From NCBI GenBank assembly GCA_029864805.1, contig JAOTSS010000019.1, positions 1 to 32,344 of the forward strand: a stretch of DNA of 32,344 nucleotides, given 5' to 3'. Below the pieces are notes generated by a model, which worked only from the letters and a program-made list of their open reading frames with translations, was not told the origin of the DNA and made no database searches. The position numbers and the translations under genes are program-made. The DNA is from Candidatus Nitrosopumilus sp. Its GTDB lineage: Archaea; Thermoproteota; Nitrososphaeria; Nitrososphaerales; Nitrosopumilaceae. Positions 7,928-15,353 of this stretch are shown here, piece after piece. Each line of letters starts with the position of its first letter. Positions within the stretch are counted from its first letter, which is position 1.

Positions 7928-8859
7928 TTTAAATCCAGATAGATTGGGACTCCCTTTAAACTAGATAAAAGTGCTGCTTCAGCTATTTTTGTCACGTTAA
8001 CTGCTTCTTGTGATTTAACAATGTGTTCTTTCTTACCTTCAATTGCTCCAAGGAAACTCTTAATTTCTAATAATAATGGCTCTTGCTTCTCATTTTGAAT
8101 AGTTTGATTTTCATCATCTCTTTCAACAATAATTTCTTGAGTGATAAAATCTGATGAAATAATTGCATCCGTACATACTGCATTAAATTTTCTGACTTTT
8201 TTTGGTGTAATCCAATTCGATGAAATAATTGCAACCTTGTCATCTTTGTATCCTAACATAATACTTGCAAAATCTTCATGTTCATGTCTTATTTTGCCTG
8301 CCTTTGCAAATACTACATGAGGCATATCATCAAACAACCAATTGGCAGTATCAATATCATGAACTGATGTATCAAAAATTATTCCAACATCTTTGGATTG
8401 AAGCGGCATTCTATTTTCACGGTGAAATTCTAACATTACCAAATCCCCAAATTTCTTTTCTTTAACAAAATTTTTTACCATTTCTACTGCAGGATTAAAT
8501 CTCTCTATGTATCCACATGTAAGAATTACTTTATTTTTTTCTGCAATTTTAACAAGTGCATTACCGTCCTCGGATTTGTAAGTCATTGGTTTTTCCACAA
8601 ACACATGTTTTTTTGCCTCTAACAATTTTTTTGTAATTTCAGTATGAGTTAATGTGGGAGTTACTACAAATGCTGCATCAAATTCTTCAGAATTTAGTAA
8701 CGTCTCTAAAGATTCATAATAATTTACAGAATATTTTTCTCCGTACTCTTTGCTTTTTTGAATATCTTTATCACATATTGCTGAAAGTACGCCTAGTTGA
8801 GATAAAATTCTTGTATGGTTTTTACCCCATCCACCAGTACCAATCTGAACAATTTTCAT
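7924..8859 (-). CDS. Gfo/Idh/MocA-family NAD(P) oxidoreductase (WbpB/WlbA-like)
   Basis: A 311-aa dehydrogenase with an N-terminal Rossmann fold (IVQIGTGGWGKNHTRIL, the GxGxxG type) and the family motif VEKPM near residue 92. A C-terminal substrate domain contains DTSVHDIDTANWLF, the conserved D-x3-H-D/E region. Members oxidise sugars or sugar nucleotides at a ring carbon. Together with the WbpD-like acetyltransferase two genes on, a UDP-GlcNAc(A) 3-dehydrogenase role is plausible but inferred. The ATG follows the aminotransferase TAG with no gap, and the stop overlaps the Trm112-like ATG by four bases, so the four genes are likely one operon. Confidence 0.85.
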   Translation of the reverse strand: MKIVQIGTGGWGKNHTRILSQLGVLSAICDKDIQKSKEYGEKYSVNYYESLETLLNSEEFDAAFVVTPTLTHTEITKKLLEAKKHVFVEKPMTYKSEDGNALVKIAEKNKVILTCGYIERFNPAVEMVKNFVKEKKFGDLVMLEFHRENRMPLQSKDVGIIFDTSVHDIDTANWLFDDMPHVVFAKAGKIRHEHEDFASIMLGYKDDKVAIISSNWITPKKVRKFNAVCTDAIISSDFITQEIIVERDDENQTIQNEKQEPLLLEIKSFLGAIEGKKEHIVKSQEAVNVTKIAEAALLSSLKGVPIYLDLK

Positions 8860-9777
8860 CTAGTATACTTCCGTTAACCAATAGGAATAATCTACATTTC
8901 TGTTCATAACAATGTCTGTGTATTCTTGCATCATTTTCTTTGTAATGTCACCTGGTTTACCTTTGCTAATCTTTTTTGAATCTATTGATACGATGGGTGT
9001 AATTTCAGCTGCTGTACCTGTAAGAAAAATCTCTTCTGAAACGATTAATTCACTTCTTGTAACTTCTCTTTCTACTACATCCATATCCAAATCTTTTGCA
9101 ATTTTAATTACTGCATCACGAGTAATTCCTTCAAGTGCAGATGATGATAATGTAGGTGTAACCAGTTGTCCTTCTCTTACAATAAAGATATTTTCTCCTG
9201 GCGCCTCACTTACATTTCCGTTATGATCAAGCAAAATTGCCTCATCAAAACCATTTCTTTTTGCTTCTTGTGTTGCTATTATTGAATTGAGATAATTTCC
9301 TCCCATTTTTGCTTGTGGCGGTGTAGAATTATCTGAGAATTTTCTCCAAGACACAACCCCTGCTGTTATTCCATTTTTGTTAAATAAATCTCCAAAAGGA
9401 AATGTAAAAATTGCAACATTGGTTGGTGCCTTTTCAGTAACATGTAGATTTATTCCGTAATCTCCTACAAAATAAAATGGTCTTATGTAACATGATTTTT
9501 TAATCTTATTTTTCCTACAAATTCCTATAATAGCATCTATGATTTCTCTGTCTGAAAAATTGAGCGAAATATTGTAGAACTGTCCTGATCTTCTAAATCG
9601 TTTAACATGCTCATCCAACCTAAATATGTAAAGATTTCTTCCATTCCAATATGCTCTAATCCCTTCAAAGATTGATGTTCCATAGTGAATTGCATGTGTA
9701 GTTATTGGAACTTGTGCTTTTTCTGTAAGGATATATTTCCCATCAAACCAGACATATTTTAAAAGTGGAAGTTTCAT
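8860..9777 (-). CDS. ilvE: Branched-chain amino acid aminotransferase-like (PLP fold type IV)
   Basis: PLP enzyme of class IV, most like IlvE, which makes Leu, Ile and Val from their keto acids with glutamate. The 305-aa length is normal. Seen features are the N-terminal HAIHYGTSIFEGIRAYW, the PLP lysine K157 in PPQAKMGGNYLNS, and EAPGENIFIVREG plus LTGTAAEITPI, which bind the cofactor phosphate and substrate. It is the first gene of a run that continues into an oxidoreductase with no intergenic base. A TATA-like GATTAATA on the minus strand lies about 25 bp before the ATG. The operon context with sugar genes is unusual for a housekeeping BCAT. Another amino acceptor cannot be ruled out. Confidence 0.87.
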   Translation of the reverse strand: MKLPLLKYVWFDGKYILTEKAQVPITTHAIHYGTSIFEGIRAYWNGRNLYIFRLDEHVKRFRRSGQFYNISLNFSDREIIDAIIGICRKNKIKKSCYIRPFYFVGDYGINLHVTEKAPTNVAIFTFPFGDLFNKNGITAGVVSWRKFSDNSTPPQAKMGGNYLNSIIATQEAKRNGFDEAILLDHNGNVSEAPGENIFIVREGQLVTPTLSSSALEGITRDAVIKIAKDLDMDVVEREVTRSELIVSEEIFLTGTAAEITPIVSIDSKKISKGKPGDITKKMMQEYTDIVMNRNVDYSYWLTEVY

Positions 9778-9830
9778 AAGAAATTTTTACTAGATGTGTA
9801 TTAATCTATTTTCAATTGATTTCTATTATT

Positions 9831-10439
9831 TTATTTGCTCTTTGACCATCCTTCTTTAGGAAATTTCATTCCTGCCACTCTAGTAGTCATATCTTCTGAA
9901 TTTGCAAATTTTTCAACTGTCTTCCAGTTTTCTTCAATAATCTTAGCAACCCTTTCTGGTACATAGTCTTTCCATGACGACTTTTTTCTAAGAACTGTAT
10001 CATACAATTTTTCTTTAACCGATGCTGCCGAAAGAGCTTTTCTCTCCCCCACCTTGGGTTTTAATCTGTATATTTTCAGCATATATCCTTCTGCTTTATC
10101 ACCTGTATATGAAAAAAAATCGCCTTCTACTCCTCTAAGAATCTGTTTTCTTAATTGCCATGATTTTGGAGCCAACAGAGGTGGCATGTACTTCTTAAAT
10201 GGAGCAAAAAAAGTGTAGTCATCAGTTATTTGAATTGAGTCTCCAAAAATGGATACAAGCATTTTCTTTCTGGTTTCAAAATTAAATGGAAAACTCTTAC
10301 TGTTAATTTCTTTCTCATTATCTTTAAAAATTACTGGCATAACTTTAACAATATCTGCTTCTTTTTTTAGGTCCGAAATTATTTCAACATGTGCATTAGT
10401 TACAGGATTTAGATGTGCAAGATATAGTGCGGTAATCAA
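9831..10439 (-). CDS. Nucleotidyltransferase of the HxGH/TxGH superfamily
   Basis: A 202-aa protein whose N-terminus, ALYLAHLNPVTNAHVEII, resembles the PPAT/NMNAT-type signature (PxTNGH in phosphopantetheine adenylyltransferase). It reads T-N-A-H, so the first His of HxGH is Thr, as in PPAT. A second motif near residue 139 (LSAASVKEKL) resembles the ISSTxIR/K phosphate-binding turn. It probably transfers AMP or CMP to a phosphorylated substrate, which I cannot identify. The start is TTG (10439). A stop lies upstream in frame, and a TATA-like AAATATAAG on the minus strand centres about 24 bp before it, consistent with a leaderless TTG start. It stands alone between the BCAT and FNR genes. Confidence 0.72.
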   Translation of the reverse strand: MITALYLAHLNPVTNAHVEIISDLKKEADIVKVMPVIFKDNEKEINSKSFPFNFETRKKMLVSIFGDSIQITDDYTFFAPFKKYMPPLLAPKSWQLRKQILRGVEGDFFSYTGDKAEGYMLKIYRLKPKVGERKALSAASVKEKLYDTVLRKKSSWKDYVPERVAKIIEENWKTVEKFANSEDMTTRVAGMKFPKEGWSKSK

Positions 10440-10503
10440 TTGGTTTTATTAGATGAATCTTATATTTCAATGATTGATTTTTTGACTTGTTTTTTTACAA
10501 AAA

Positions 10504-11349
10504 TTATCCGTATGATTCGTATTTGACTTCAAAGCTTCCATCTTCACGTTTGTCGTGTTCTGTGACAAATCCTTTTGGTTTTAAGAAGTCCATTACACCA
10601 TCTATTGTTCCTTGCCAACCACATACATAGAACATTGTATTTTCTTTTGTAATTACATCTCCTATTAATTCCTCTAGTGATGACCTTCCGTTATCTCTAG
10701 GTCTCAAAAATGTTTCAACCCTTCCAACTTGACCAGACCATGATCTGTTAAACCATTCTTGTGGTCTACTAATAGCAGCTCTGTATTTAAAATTCCATTC
10801 ATCCTTACCTCTTGCAATACTCTCATTTTCAAGATTAGTTAACAAATCTTTGTAACTTAACTCATCAACATAACTTGCACCATGCAAAACTATGATTTCA
10901 CGTTTATCACCTGAATCATGAAAATGTTGTGCAAAACTAACAAATGGCGCAAGGCCTGTACCGCCACCAATACAAATAATTCTCCTGTTATCTTTTTCAC
11001 CATTTGGAAGTTCTTCATTAATCAACAAAGCTCTGCCTGTAGGTTTTAACCATAAAATCTCATCTCCTTCTTTTGCATTAAATATTTGAGTAGTTAATCT
11101 GCCTGGAAGTGGTTTTCTTACCCATCTTATTACAAGCTCAATGTAATCTCTATTTTCTGGATGAGATGCTATTGAATATGCACGTCTAACGATTTTACCT
11201 CCTTCTGCAGGATTTGGTAATCCTAATGTGATAAATTGGCCGGCTTTATAATCTGGAACTGGTCCATCTTTTGGAACCAGCCTAATAATTACAAGATCCT
11301 CTTTTAGTAATTGCACATAAGTGACAGTTGCTTTGTTATCTACTACCAT
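10504..11349 (-). CDS. Ferredoxin-NADP+ reductase-like flavoprotein (copy 1)
   Basis: A 281-aa FAD/NAD(P)-binding reductase. The FAD-binding motif RRAYSIAS lies near residue 55, followed by KPLPGRLTTQIF (phosphate contact), and the NAD(P) domain begins with CIGGGTGLAPFVSF. A late CGWQGTIDGV segment corresponds to the CGxxG motif. No ferredoxin domain is fused, so it resembles Fpr-type reductases that pass electrons between ferredoxin and NADP(H), which would supply NADPH for carbon fixation (inference). A close paralogue lies at 22913-23755. A TATA-like AATATATTTAA lies about 31 bp before the ATG, giving a leader of a few bases. Confidence 0.86.
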   Translation of the reverse strand: MVVDNKATVTYVQLLKEDLVIIRLVPKDGPVPDYKAGQFITLGLPNPAEGGKIVRRAYSIASHPENRDYIELVIRWVRKPLPGRLTTQIFNAKEGDEILWLKPTGRALLINEELPNGEKDNRRIICIGGGTGLAPFVSFAQHFHDSGDKREIIVLHGASYVDELSYKDLLTNLENESIARGKDEWNFKYRAAISRPQEWFNRSWSGQVGRVETFLRPRDNGRSSLEELIGDVITKENTMFYVCGWQGTIDGVMDFLKPKGFVTEHDKREDGSFEVKYESYG

Positions 11350-11374
11350 AACGATTGAACCATCATTATCGAGG

Positions 11375-11385
11375 TTAAATATATT
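11375..11385 (-). promoter_or_regulatory. TATA-like box of FNR copy 1
   Basis: The minus strand reads AATATATTTAA, centred 31 bp before the ATG at 11349. This spacing predicts a transcript start about five bases before the ATG. Based on sequence and spacing only. Confidence 0.55.
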
Positions 11386-11473
11386 GTGTTAATCTCATAG
11401 GGGGATTTCAACAAAATCGCTAAACGTTAATAACCATTTTGAAAAATCTTACATAATCAGTTTTCTGATTATT

Positions 11474-11547
11474 GGGCCGGTCGTCTAGTCTGGTAGGATA
11501 GGTGCATGGCATGCATCGGATCAAGGGTTCAAATCCCTTCCGGTCCA
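11474..11547 (+). tRNA. tRNA-Ala(GGC)
   Basis: A 74-base cloverleaf. The acceptor GGGCCGG pairs with CCGGTCC, discriminator A. The third acceptor pair is G3-U70, the main alanine identity element. The anticodon stem GGTGC/GCATC holds loop ATGGCAT, anticodon GGC. The T arm is AAGGG-TTCAAAT-CCCTT. No CCA and no intron are encoded. A TTAATAA element at 11427-11433 may be its TATA box. The next base begins the TAA stop of the convergent HEAT-repeat gene. Confidence 0.95.
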
Positions 11548-12081
11548 TTATTTTAATTTAAAAAGTAACTTTTCAATTTCTGAATCTCTGTATTTATTAA
11601 TCTCATTTTTCATGTTTTCTGGAACTTTAATTTTTAGATAAATACTTGCTTGAAGAGCACTTTTTCTAACCTCTAAATTTGAGTCTAAAAGAGATTGTAA
11701 GACAATTGCTTCAGCTTCTTTTGCCCTAAGATGTCCTAATGCACCAACTGCACATGATCTTACCATAGAACGCTCATCTTTTGCGAGTTTAATTATTTCT
11801 GGAATTGCATTCTTTTCGTTTCTATTTGCTAAAACCAGGGATGCAAAACCTCTGATATTTTTACTGGCAGAACTCAAACTTTTAATTAAAAAATTAGAAA
11901 TATCGTTCTCATTTAATACCAGAGAACTAAATGCTTCTCCTCTTACTTGAATATTATTATCGTCTAATTTTGAAATAATTTTTTCTAAAATTATTGGATT
12001 GTATGTTTTGTCAAGCGTTTCTAAAATTTTGATTTTCTCCTGACTGCTGCCTGATTCTAAAACTTTTGAAATGTTTTTCAA
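11548..12081 (-). CDS. HEAT-repeat (PBS lyase-like) protein
   Basis: A 177-aa all-helical protein with about four tandem HEAT-like repeats. Each has a short helix, an acidic turn and a V/IR-containing second helix (IQVRGEAFSSLV, KNIRGFASLVLANR, SMVRSCAVGALGHL, LEVRKSALQASIYL), as in the E-Z/PBS-lyase HEAT type. Such proteins are binding scaffolds; no catalytic residues or partner are evident. The start codon is TTG at 12081, because no ATG lies near the N-terminus. A TAATATTAACC element on the minus strand centred about 29 bp upstream supports this start. The stop codon abuts the 3' end of the convergent tRNA-Ala. Confidence 0.8.
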   Translation of the reverse strand: MKNISKVLESGSSQEKIKILETLDKTYNPIILEKIISKLDDNNIQVRGEAFSSLVLNENDISNFLIKSLSSASKNIRGFASLVLANRNEKNAIPEIIKLAKDERSMVRSCAVGALGHLRAKEAEAIVLQSLLDSNLEVRKSALQASIYLKIKVPENMKNEINKYRDSEIEKLLFKLK

Positions 12082-12164
12082 GTTCGTAAGAAATTCTCTC
12101 TTCTGGTTAATATTAGTTAAAATTTTTCAAAATTTTTTCAACAAATTCAAAAAAATACTTTTAG

Positions 12165-12174
12165 CTTTAAATTA
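12165..12174 (+). promoter_or_regulatory. TATA-like box of alba
   Basis: CTTTAAATTA is centred 26.5 bp before the alba ATG at 12196, giving a leaderless transcript. The region before it (12121-12164) is A/T rich. Spacing-based inference. Confidence 0.55.
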
Positions 12175-12195
12175 TCCTTAAATAGTATATTTTCT

Positions 12196-12483
12196 ATGTC
12201 AAACGAAGCCAGAGACACCATATTCATTGGTAAGAAACCATTGATGGCATATGTTACATCAACGCTAATTCAATTGGCAAACTTACCCGCCGTCAACATC
12301 AAAGCTAGGGGACTCAGCATAGGTCGTGCTGTAGATGTAGCTCAAATCATTGCAAGAAAAACAGAAAATGCAGGCTACTCTATTGGAGAAATAAAAATTG
12401 GCTCAGAATCACTAGAGTCACAAGACGGTAGAACCAGAAACGTTTCAACAATAGAAATTGAAGTAAAGAGAAATACAGCATAA
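12196..12483 (+). CDS. albA: Alba DNA/RNA-binding chromatin protein
   Basis: A 95-aa protein of the Alba family, an abundant archaeal nucleic-acid-binding protein that coats DNA and also binds RNA. It shows the classic features: IFIGKKPLMAYV, whose Lys pair (13-14) corresponds to the acetylated Lys of Sulfolobus Alba, then IKARGLSIGRAVDVAQIIARK and the terminal beta hairpin (EIKIGSES...STIEIEVKR). The length is typical. It has its own promoter (TATA-like box 26-27 bp upstream) and is a single-gene unit between convergent or divergent neighbours. A T-rich run at about 12500-12510 follows and may end the transcript. Confidence 0.96.
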   Translation: MSNEARDTIFIGKKPLMAYVTSTLIQLANLPAVNIKARGLSIGRAVDVAQIIARKTENAGYSIGEIKIGSESLESQDGRTRNVSTIEIEVKRNTA

Positions 12484-12511
12484 CTGTATACTTTACTTGA
12501 AATTTTTTCTT

Positions 12512-13378
12512 TTACTCTCTCTTTAAAAATCCGTATTTCTTTTCCAACTTTCTAAACTTTGGAAGATCTACTAGATCATTAAATTGATCAAAATTAACAA
12601 TCTTTTCTTTGAATCTTGCAGTGGTTCCAGTTTTCTTTAATTCTTGTAAAATACTCATTGTAGCAAATGTATTTGCAAATAATACAGAAAGTGGGTATAG
12701 TATTATCCTGAATCCCATTTTATTCAATACTTGAGCGGAAGTAAGTGGTGTAGCTCCTCCCTCTATCATATTTGCAACAAGAGGCACATTGATTGCCTTT
12801 CCAATCTTTTTCATTTCATTTAATGATCTTGGTGCCTCGATAAACACTGCATCAGCTCCTGTTTTTTTATTTTGAATTCCTCGTTCGATTGCTACATCTA
12901 ATCCTTCTGTTGCTCTTGCATCTGTCCTGGCAACAATAAAAAATTCCTTACTTTCTCTAGCATCGATTGCAGCACTTAATTTTTCTGTGTATTCTTCTTG
13001 TGATATTACTTCTTTTCCTTGCATATGCCCACATCTCTTAGGCCATCTTTGATCTTCTAAAAATATTCCTGATGCTCCTGCAGACTCTAGTTCTTTAACT
13101 AGCTTCCAAACACTTAATGCATTTCCATAACCTGTATCTGAATCAACAATTACCGGAACTGAAACTGCTCTGCAAATTCTTCTTGCATTATCAACTGTTT
13201 CAGATGCTCCAATAAATCCATAATCTGGCATACCAAATAGAGTTGCAGATGTGCCATATCCTGTTTGGAACATTACATCAAATCCAACTTTTTCTGCAAT
13301 TTTTGCACCAATTGCATCATAAACTCCTGGAATTACAAGGGGTTTATTCGTTTTTAACATGTCACGCAAATTCTTCAT
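12512..13378 (-). CDS. Isocitrate lyase/PEP mutase superfamily lyase, PrpB-like
   Basis: A 288-aa TIM-barrel enzyme of the ICL/PEPM superfamily. The metal-binding segment VDSDTGYGNAL (about 78-88), LEDQ and the lyase signature KRCGH at 114-118, with candidate catalytic Cys116, place it with C-C bond lyases such as methylisocitrate lyase PrpB rather than with PEP mutase. The true substrate is unknown: oxaloacetate decarboxylases and dimethylmalate lyases share the fold. It follows an MFS transporter and a PadR gene on the same strand, 44 bp after the transporter stop. A TATA-like ATAAATAATT about 24 bp upstream could give it its own leaderless transcript. Confidence 0.83.
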   Translation of the reverse strand: MKNLRDMLKTNKPLVIPGVYDAIGAKIAEKVGFDVMFQTGYGTSATLFGMPDYGFIGASETVDNARRICRAVSVPVIVDSDTGYGNALSVWKLVKELESAGASGIFLEDQRWPKRCGHMQGKEVISQEEYTEKLSAAIDARESKEFFIVARTDARATEGLDVAIERGIQNKKTGADAVFIEAPRSLNEMKKIGKAINVPLVANMIEGGATPLTSAQVLNKMGFRIILYPLSVLFANTFATMSILQELKKTGTTARFKEKIVNFDQFNDLVDLPKFRKLEKKYGFLKRE

Positions 13379-13422
13379 GGATCTATTCTTTTCCTGAATT
13401 ATTTATGATTTTAAAAATAATA

Positions 13423-14712
13423 TCACTTAGAAATATCAACATCTCTTGTTTCTGGATTAATCTTTGCACCAATTAAAATAATTATTGAACCTATTATTAC
13501 ATTAATTCCAAGTAAAACTGGAATTAATTCTGAACCTTTTGATATCATTGTCACTGCAATTAATGGGGCCCAAGATCCAAAAATTAGTCCTCCATTATAG
13601 ATAAAACCACTTGCACTGTTTCTAACTTCTGTTGGAAATCTCTCAGATAAAAATGCTGGAATTGGACCAAATCCTGTAGTTGCAACAACAATCAAAACTA
13701 CAGTATATACAATTCTCTCAAATGCTGATTCTGCATGATACAATCCATAAAATGCAGGAATTGCAAATGCAATTGCGGCCATGGCAAAATACCCTATTGT
13801 TTTTTTTCTGCCAATTCTTTGACTTAGATAACCTGTAAAAATTTGACCAAACAATGATGTAGTTGTTGCAACAATCATTAACAACGATACTTCAGTTTTT
13901 TCAATTTCTACATAATTTTGTAGAAACGTTGGATAAAATCCAATTGATGTATAATATGCATACATAAGTCCTGTCATTAAAATTAAGGAAAAGATGAATC
14001 GCTTTCTTCCGTCTTTACTAGAAAGTAATTTCTTAAGGGGTGATTTTTCTGTTTTTTTCTGTTTTTGTTTGGCAAGCCATACTTGTGATTCATTCATTCT
14101 AAATCGAACAAATAATGCAACAAGTCCAGGAATGATTCCTGTAAAAAACATAATTCTCCACCCAATTTCAACAAATTGCTCTTCTGGAAATAATGAAACC
14201 GCTCCAAAAAATACTACTGATGCAATTACAAAACCAAAATTAAAACCACTTTGTAAAAATCCAGAAAGAACTCCTCTTTTTTCTTTTGGTACTGTCTCCA
14301 TGGTTATGACTGCACCACTTCCCCATTCTCCTCCAGCAAAAAATCCCTGAGTTAATCGTAATCCAATTAGTAAAATTGGTGCCATAAATCCAATCATTTG
14401 CCAAGTTGGTAGTAATCCCGTTGCAAATGTAGCTCCAGAAAATCCCATGATTGTAATAATCATTGCTTTTTTCCTTCCATGTTTATCTCCAAAGTTTCCA
14501 AAAAAAGCTCCTCCAAATGGCCGCATGATTAATGTTATGATATATGCTGCAAATGTTGCTAAAAGAGAAAATGTTGGATCTTCTGCAGGAAAAAATAATA
14601 TGCTGATTAATGGAATTACTAATAACATCAAAACTAAGTCATAACCATCAAGTGACCATCCTAACCATGAACCAAAAACTATGGATTTTTGTTCTCTAGT
14701 TAATGATGTCAT
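13423..14712 (-). CDS. MFS transporter, metabolite:H+ symporter (MHS) type
   Basis: A 429-aa carrier with about twelve hydrophobic spans. The loop 2-3 motif GNFGDKHGRKKAM fits the MFS signature GxxxDxxGRRxx, and TQGFFAGGEWGSG with the half-site repeat SQRIGRKKTIGYF is typical of the MHS subfamily (ProP, KgtP, ShiA and citrate carriers), which move organic acids or osmolytes with protons. A carboxylate substrate is suggested by the adjacent PrpB-like lyase, an inference. The gene lies between padR (41 bp upstream) and the lyase. A 24-bp inverted repeat (14723-14746) overlaps its likely promoter, so it is probably controlled by a local regulator, plausibly the PadR protein. Confidence 0.85.
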   Translation of the reverse strand: MTSLTREQKSIVFGSWLGWSLDGYDLVLMLLVIPLISILFFPAEDPTFSLLATFAAYIITLIMRPFGGAFFGNFGDKHGRKKAMIITIMGFSGATFATGLLPTWQMIGFMAPILLIGLRLTQGFFAGGEWGSGAVITMETVPKEKRGVLSGFLQSGFNFGFVIASVVFFGAVSLFPEEQFVEIGWRIMFFTGIIPGLVALFVRFRMNESQVWLAKQKQKKTEKSPLKKLLSSKDGRKRFIFSLILMTGLMYAYYTSIGFYPTFLQNYVEIEKTEVSLLMIVATTTSLFGQIFTGYLSQRIGRKKTIGYFAMAAIAFAIPAFYGLYHAESAFERIVYTVVLIVVATTGFGPIPAFLSERFPTEVRNSASGFIYNGGLIFGSWAPLIAVTMISKGSELIPVLLGINVIIGSIIILIGAKINPETRDVDISK

Positions 14713-14722
14713 ATATTTTCTA

Positions 14723-14746
14723 AAAAGTAGATTAATTTCTACTTTT
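14723..14746. promoter_or_regulatory. Inverted repeat at the MFS promoter
   Basis: Perfect 9-bp arms AAAAGTAGA and TCTACTTTT are separated by TTAATT. The centre (about 14734.5) coincides with a TATA-like AATTAAT about 23 bp before the transporter ATG. A protein bound here would block the TATA box. A weak hairpin at the padR 3' end is the alternative reading. Confidence 0.55.
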
Positions 14747-14753
14747 CAAAATG

Positions 14754-15260
14754 TCATTCGATTTTAATCTCTTTTCCCTTCTTTGAATTTTTTTCATCCA
14801 TTTTCTTTAATTCATCTTGAAGGAATTTTCTATACTTTTGAGTTTCATCATCAGTCATATTTGCTAAATTAGAACTAAGAATAGATCCCATTGTGGAGAT
14901 CTTCTCTAACAAATCTAATGCAACAAATCTCCCTACACTTCCTAATCTAAAAAGAACTTCCAATTGTTTTTTTACAATGTCGTTAATCTTATCTACATCT
15001 TCAGCCGTATGAATTCCTTTTTTTGTTAGTTTGTATCTTCCATCTTTTGTTTCTTCAATTAGTCCTTCATCTAATAATCTGCCCAATAAAGGATAGATTA
15101 ATCCTGGAGATGGTTTCCAAATCCCATTACTTTGTTCAATGGCATAATCTATGATCTCTTTGCCAGTATGCTCTTTCTTTTTCAACAATTCTAAAATGAA
15201 ATACCTTGAGAATCCTCTTGGAATTGAACTTCCAACTCTTTGAAACCATTCGGAAATCAT
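14754..15260 (-). CDS. PadR-family transcriptional regulator
   Basis: A 168-aa DNA-binding protein. The N-terminal winged helix shows the PadR pattern: SRYFILELLKKKEHTGKEIIDYAIEQSNGIWKPSPGLIYPLLGRLLDEGLIEE, then a wing (DGRYKLTKKG), followed by a helical dimerisation region with a charged, Lys-rich tail. The start is placed at the ATG at 15260 (MISEWFQRV). The upstream in-frame GTG at 15275 lies inside a doubled palindrome and too near the TATA box. A TATA-like region (TTAAAATATA) centres about 26 bp before 15260. The palindrome covering the start site points to autorepression. Genes downstream on the same strand encode an MFS carrier and a lyase, the likely targets. Confidence 0.87.
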   Translation of the reverse strand: MISEWFQRVGSSIPRGFSRYFILELLKKKEHTGKEIIDYAIEQSNGIWKPSPGLIYPLLGRLLDEGLIEETKDGRYKLTKKGIHTAEDVDKINDIVKKQLEVLFRLGSVGRFVALDLLEKISTMGSILSSNLANMTDDETQKYRKFLQDELKKMDEKNSKKGKEIKIE

Positions 15261-15282
15261 CACTAGTGATATCACTAGTGAT
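15259..15282. promoter_or_regulatory. Doubled palindromic operator at the padR start
   Basis: Two identical, directly adjacent copies of the perfect 12-bp palindrome ATCACTAGTGAT occupy 15259-15270 and 15271-15282. They cover the padR start codon and the expected transcription start, right next to its TATA-like element. This is strong sequence evidence for a repressor site. Binding by PadR itself is inferred. Confidence 0.72.
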
Positions 15283-15353
15283 ATATTTTAATTTTTGTAC
15301 TGTGCATGACAATTACTACATATTTAACCCACATTTAGTAAGTCTGTCTAAAA

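Noticed and set aside
13994..14350. Plus-strand open frame of 118 aa inside the MFS gene
   Set aside because: It is the shadow of the transporter's frame, with no promoter or recognisable protein features.
15261..15275. Upstream GTG start for padR (15275)
   Set aside because: It lies inside the palindromic operator and only about 11 bp from the TATA-like element. The ATG at 15260 has proper spacing.
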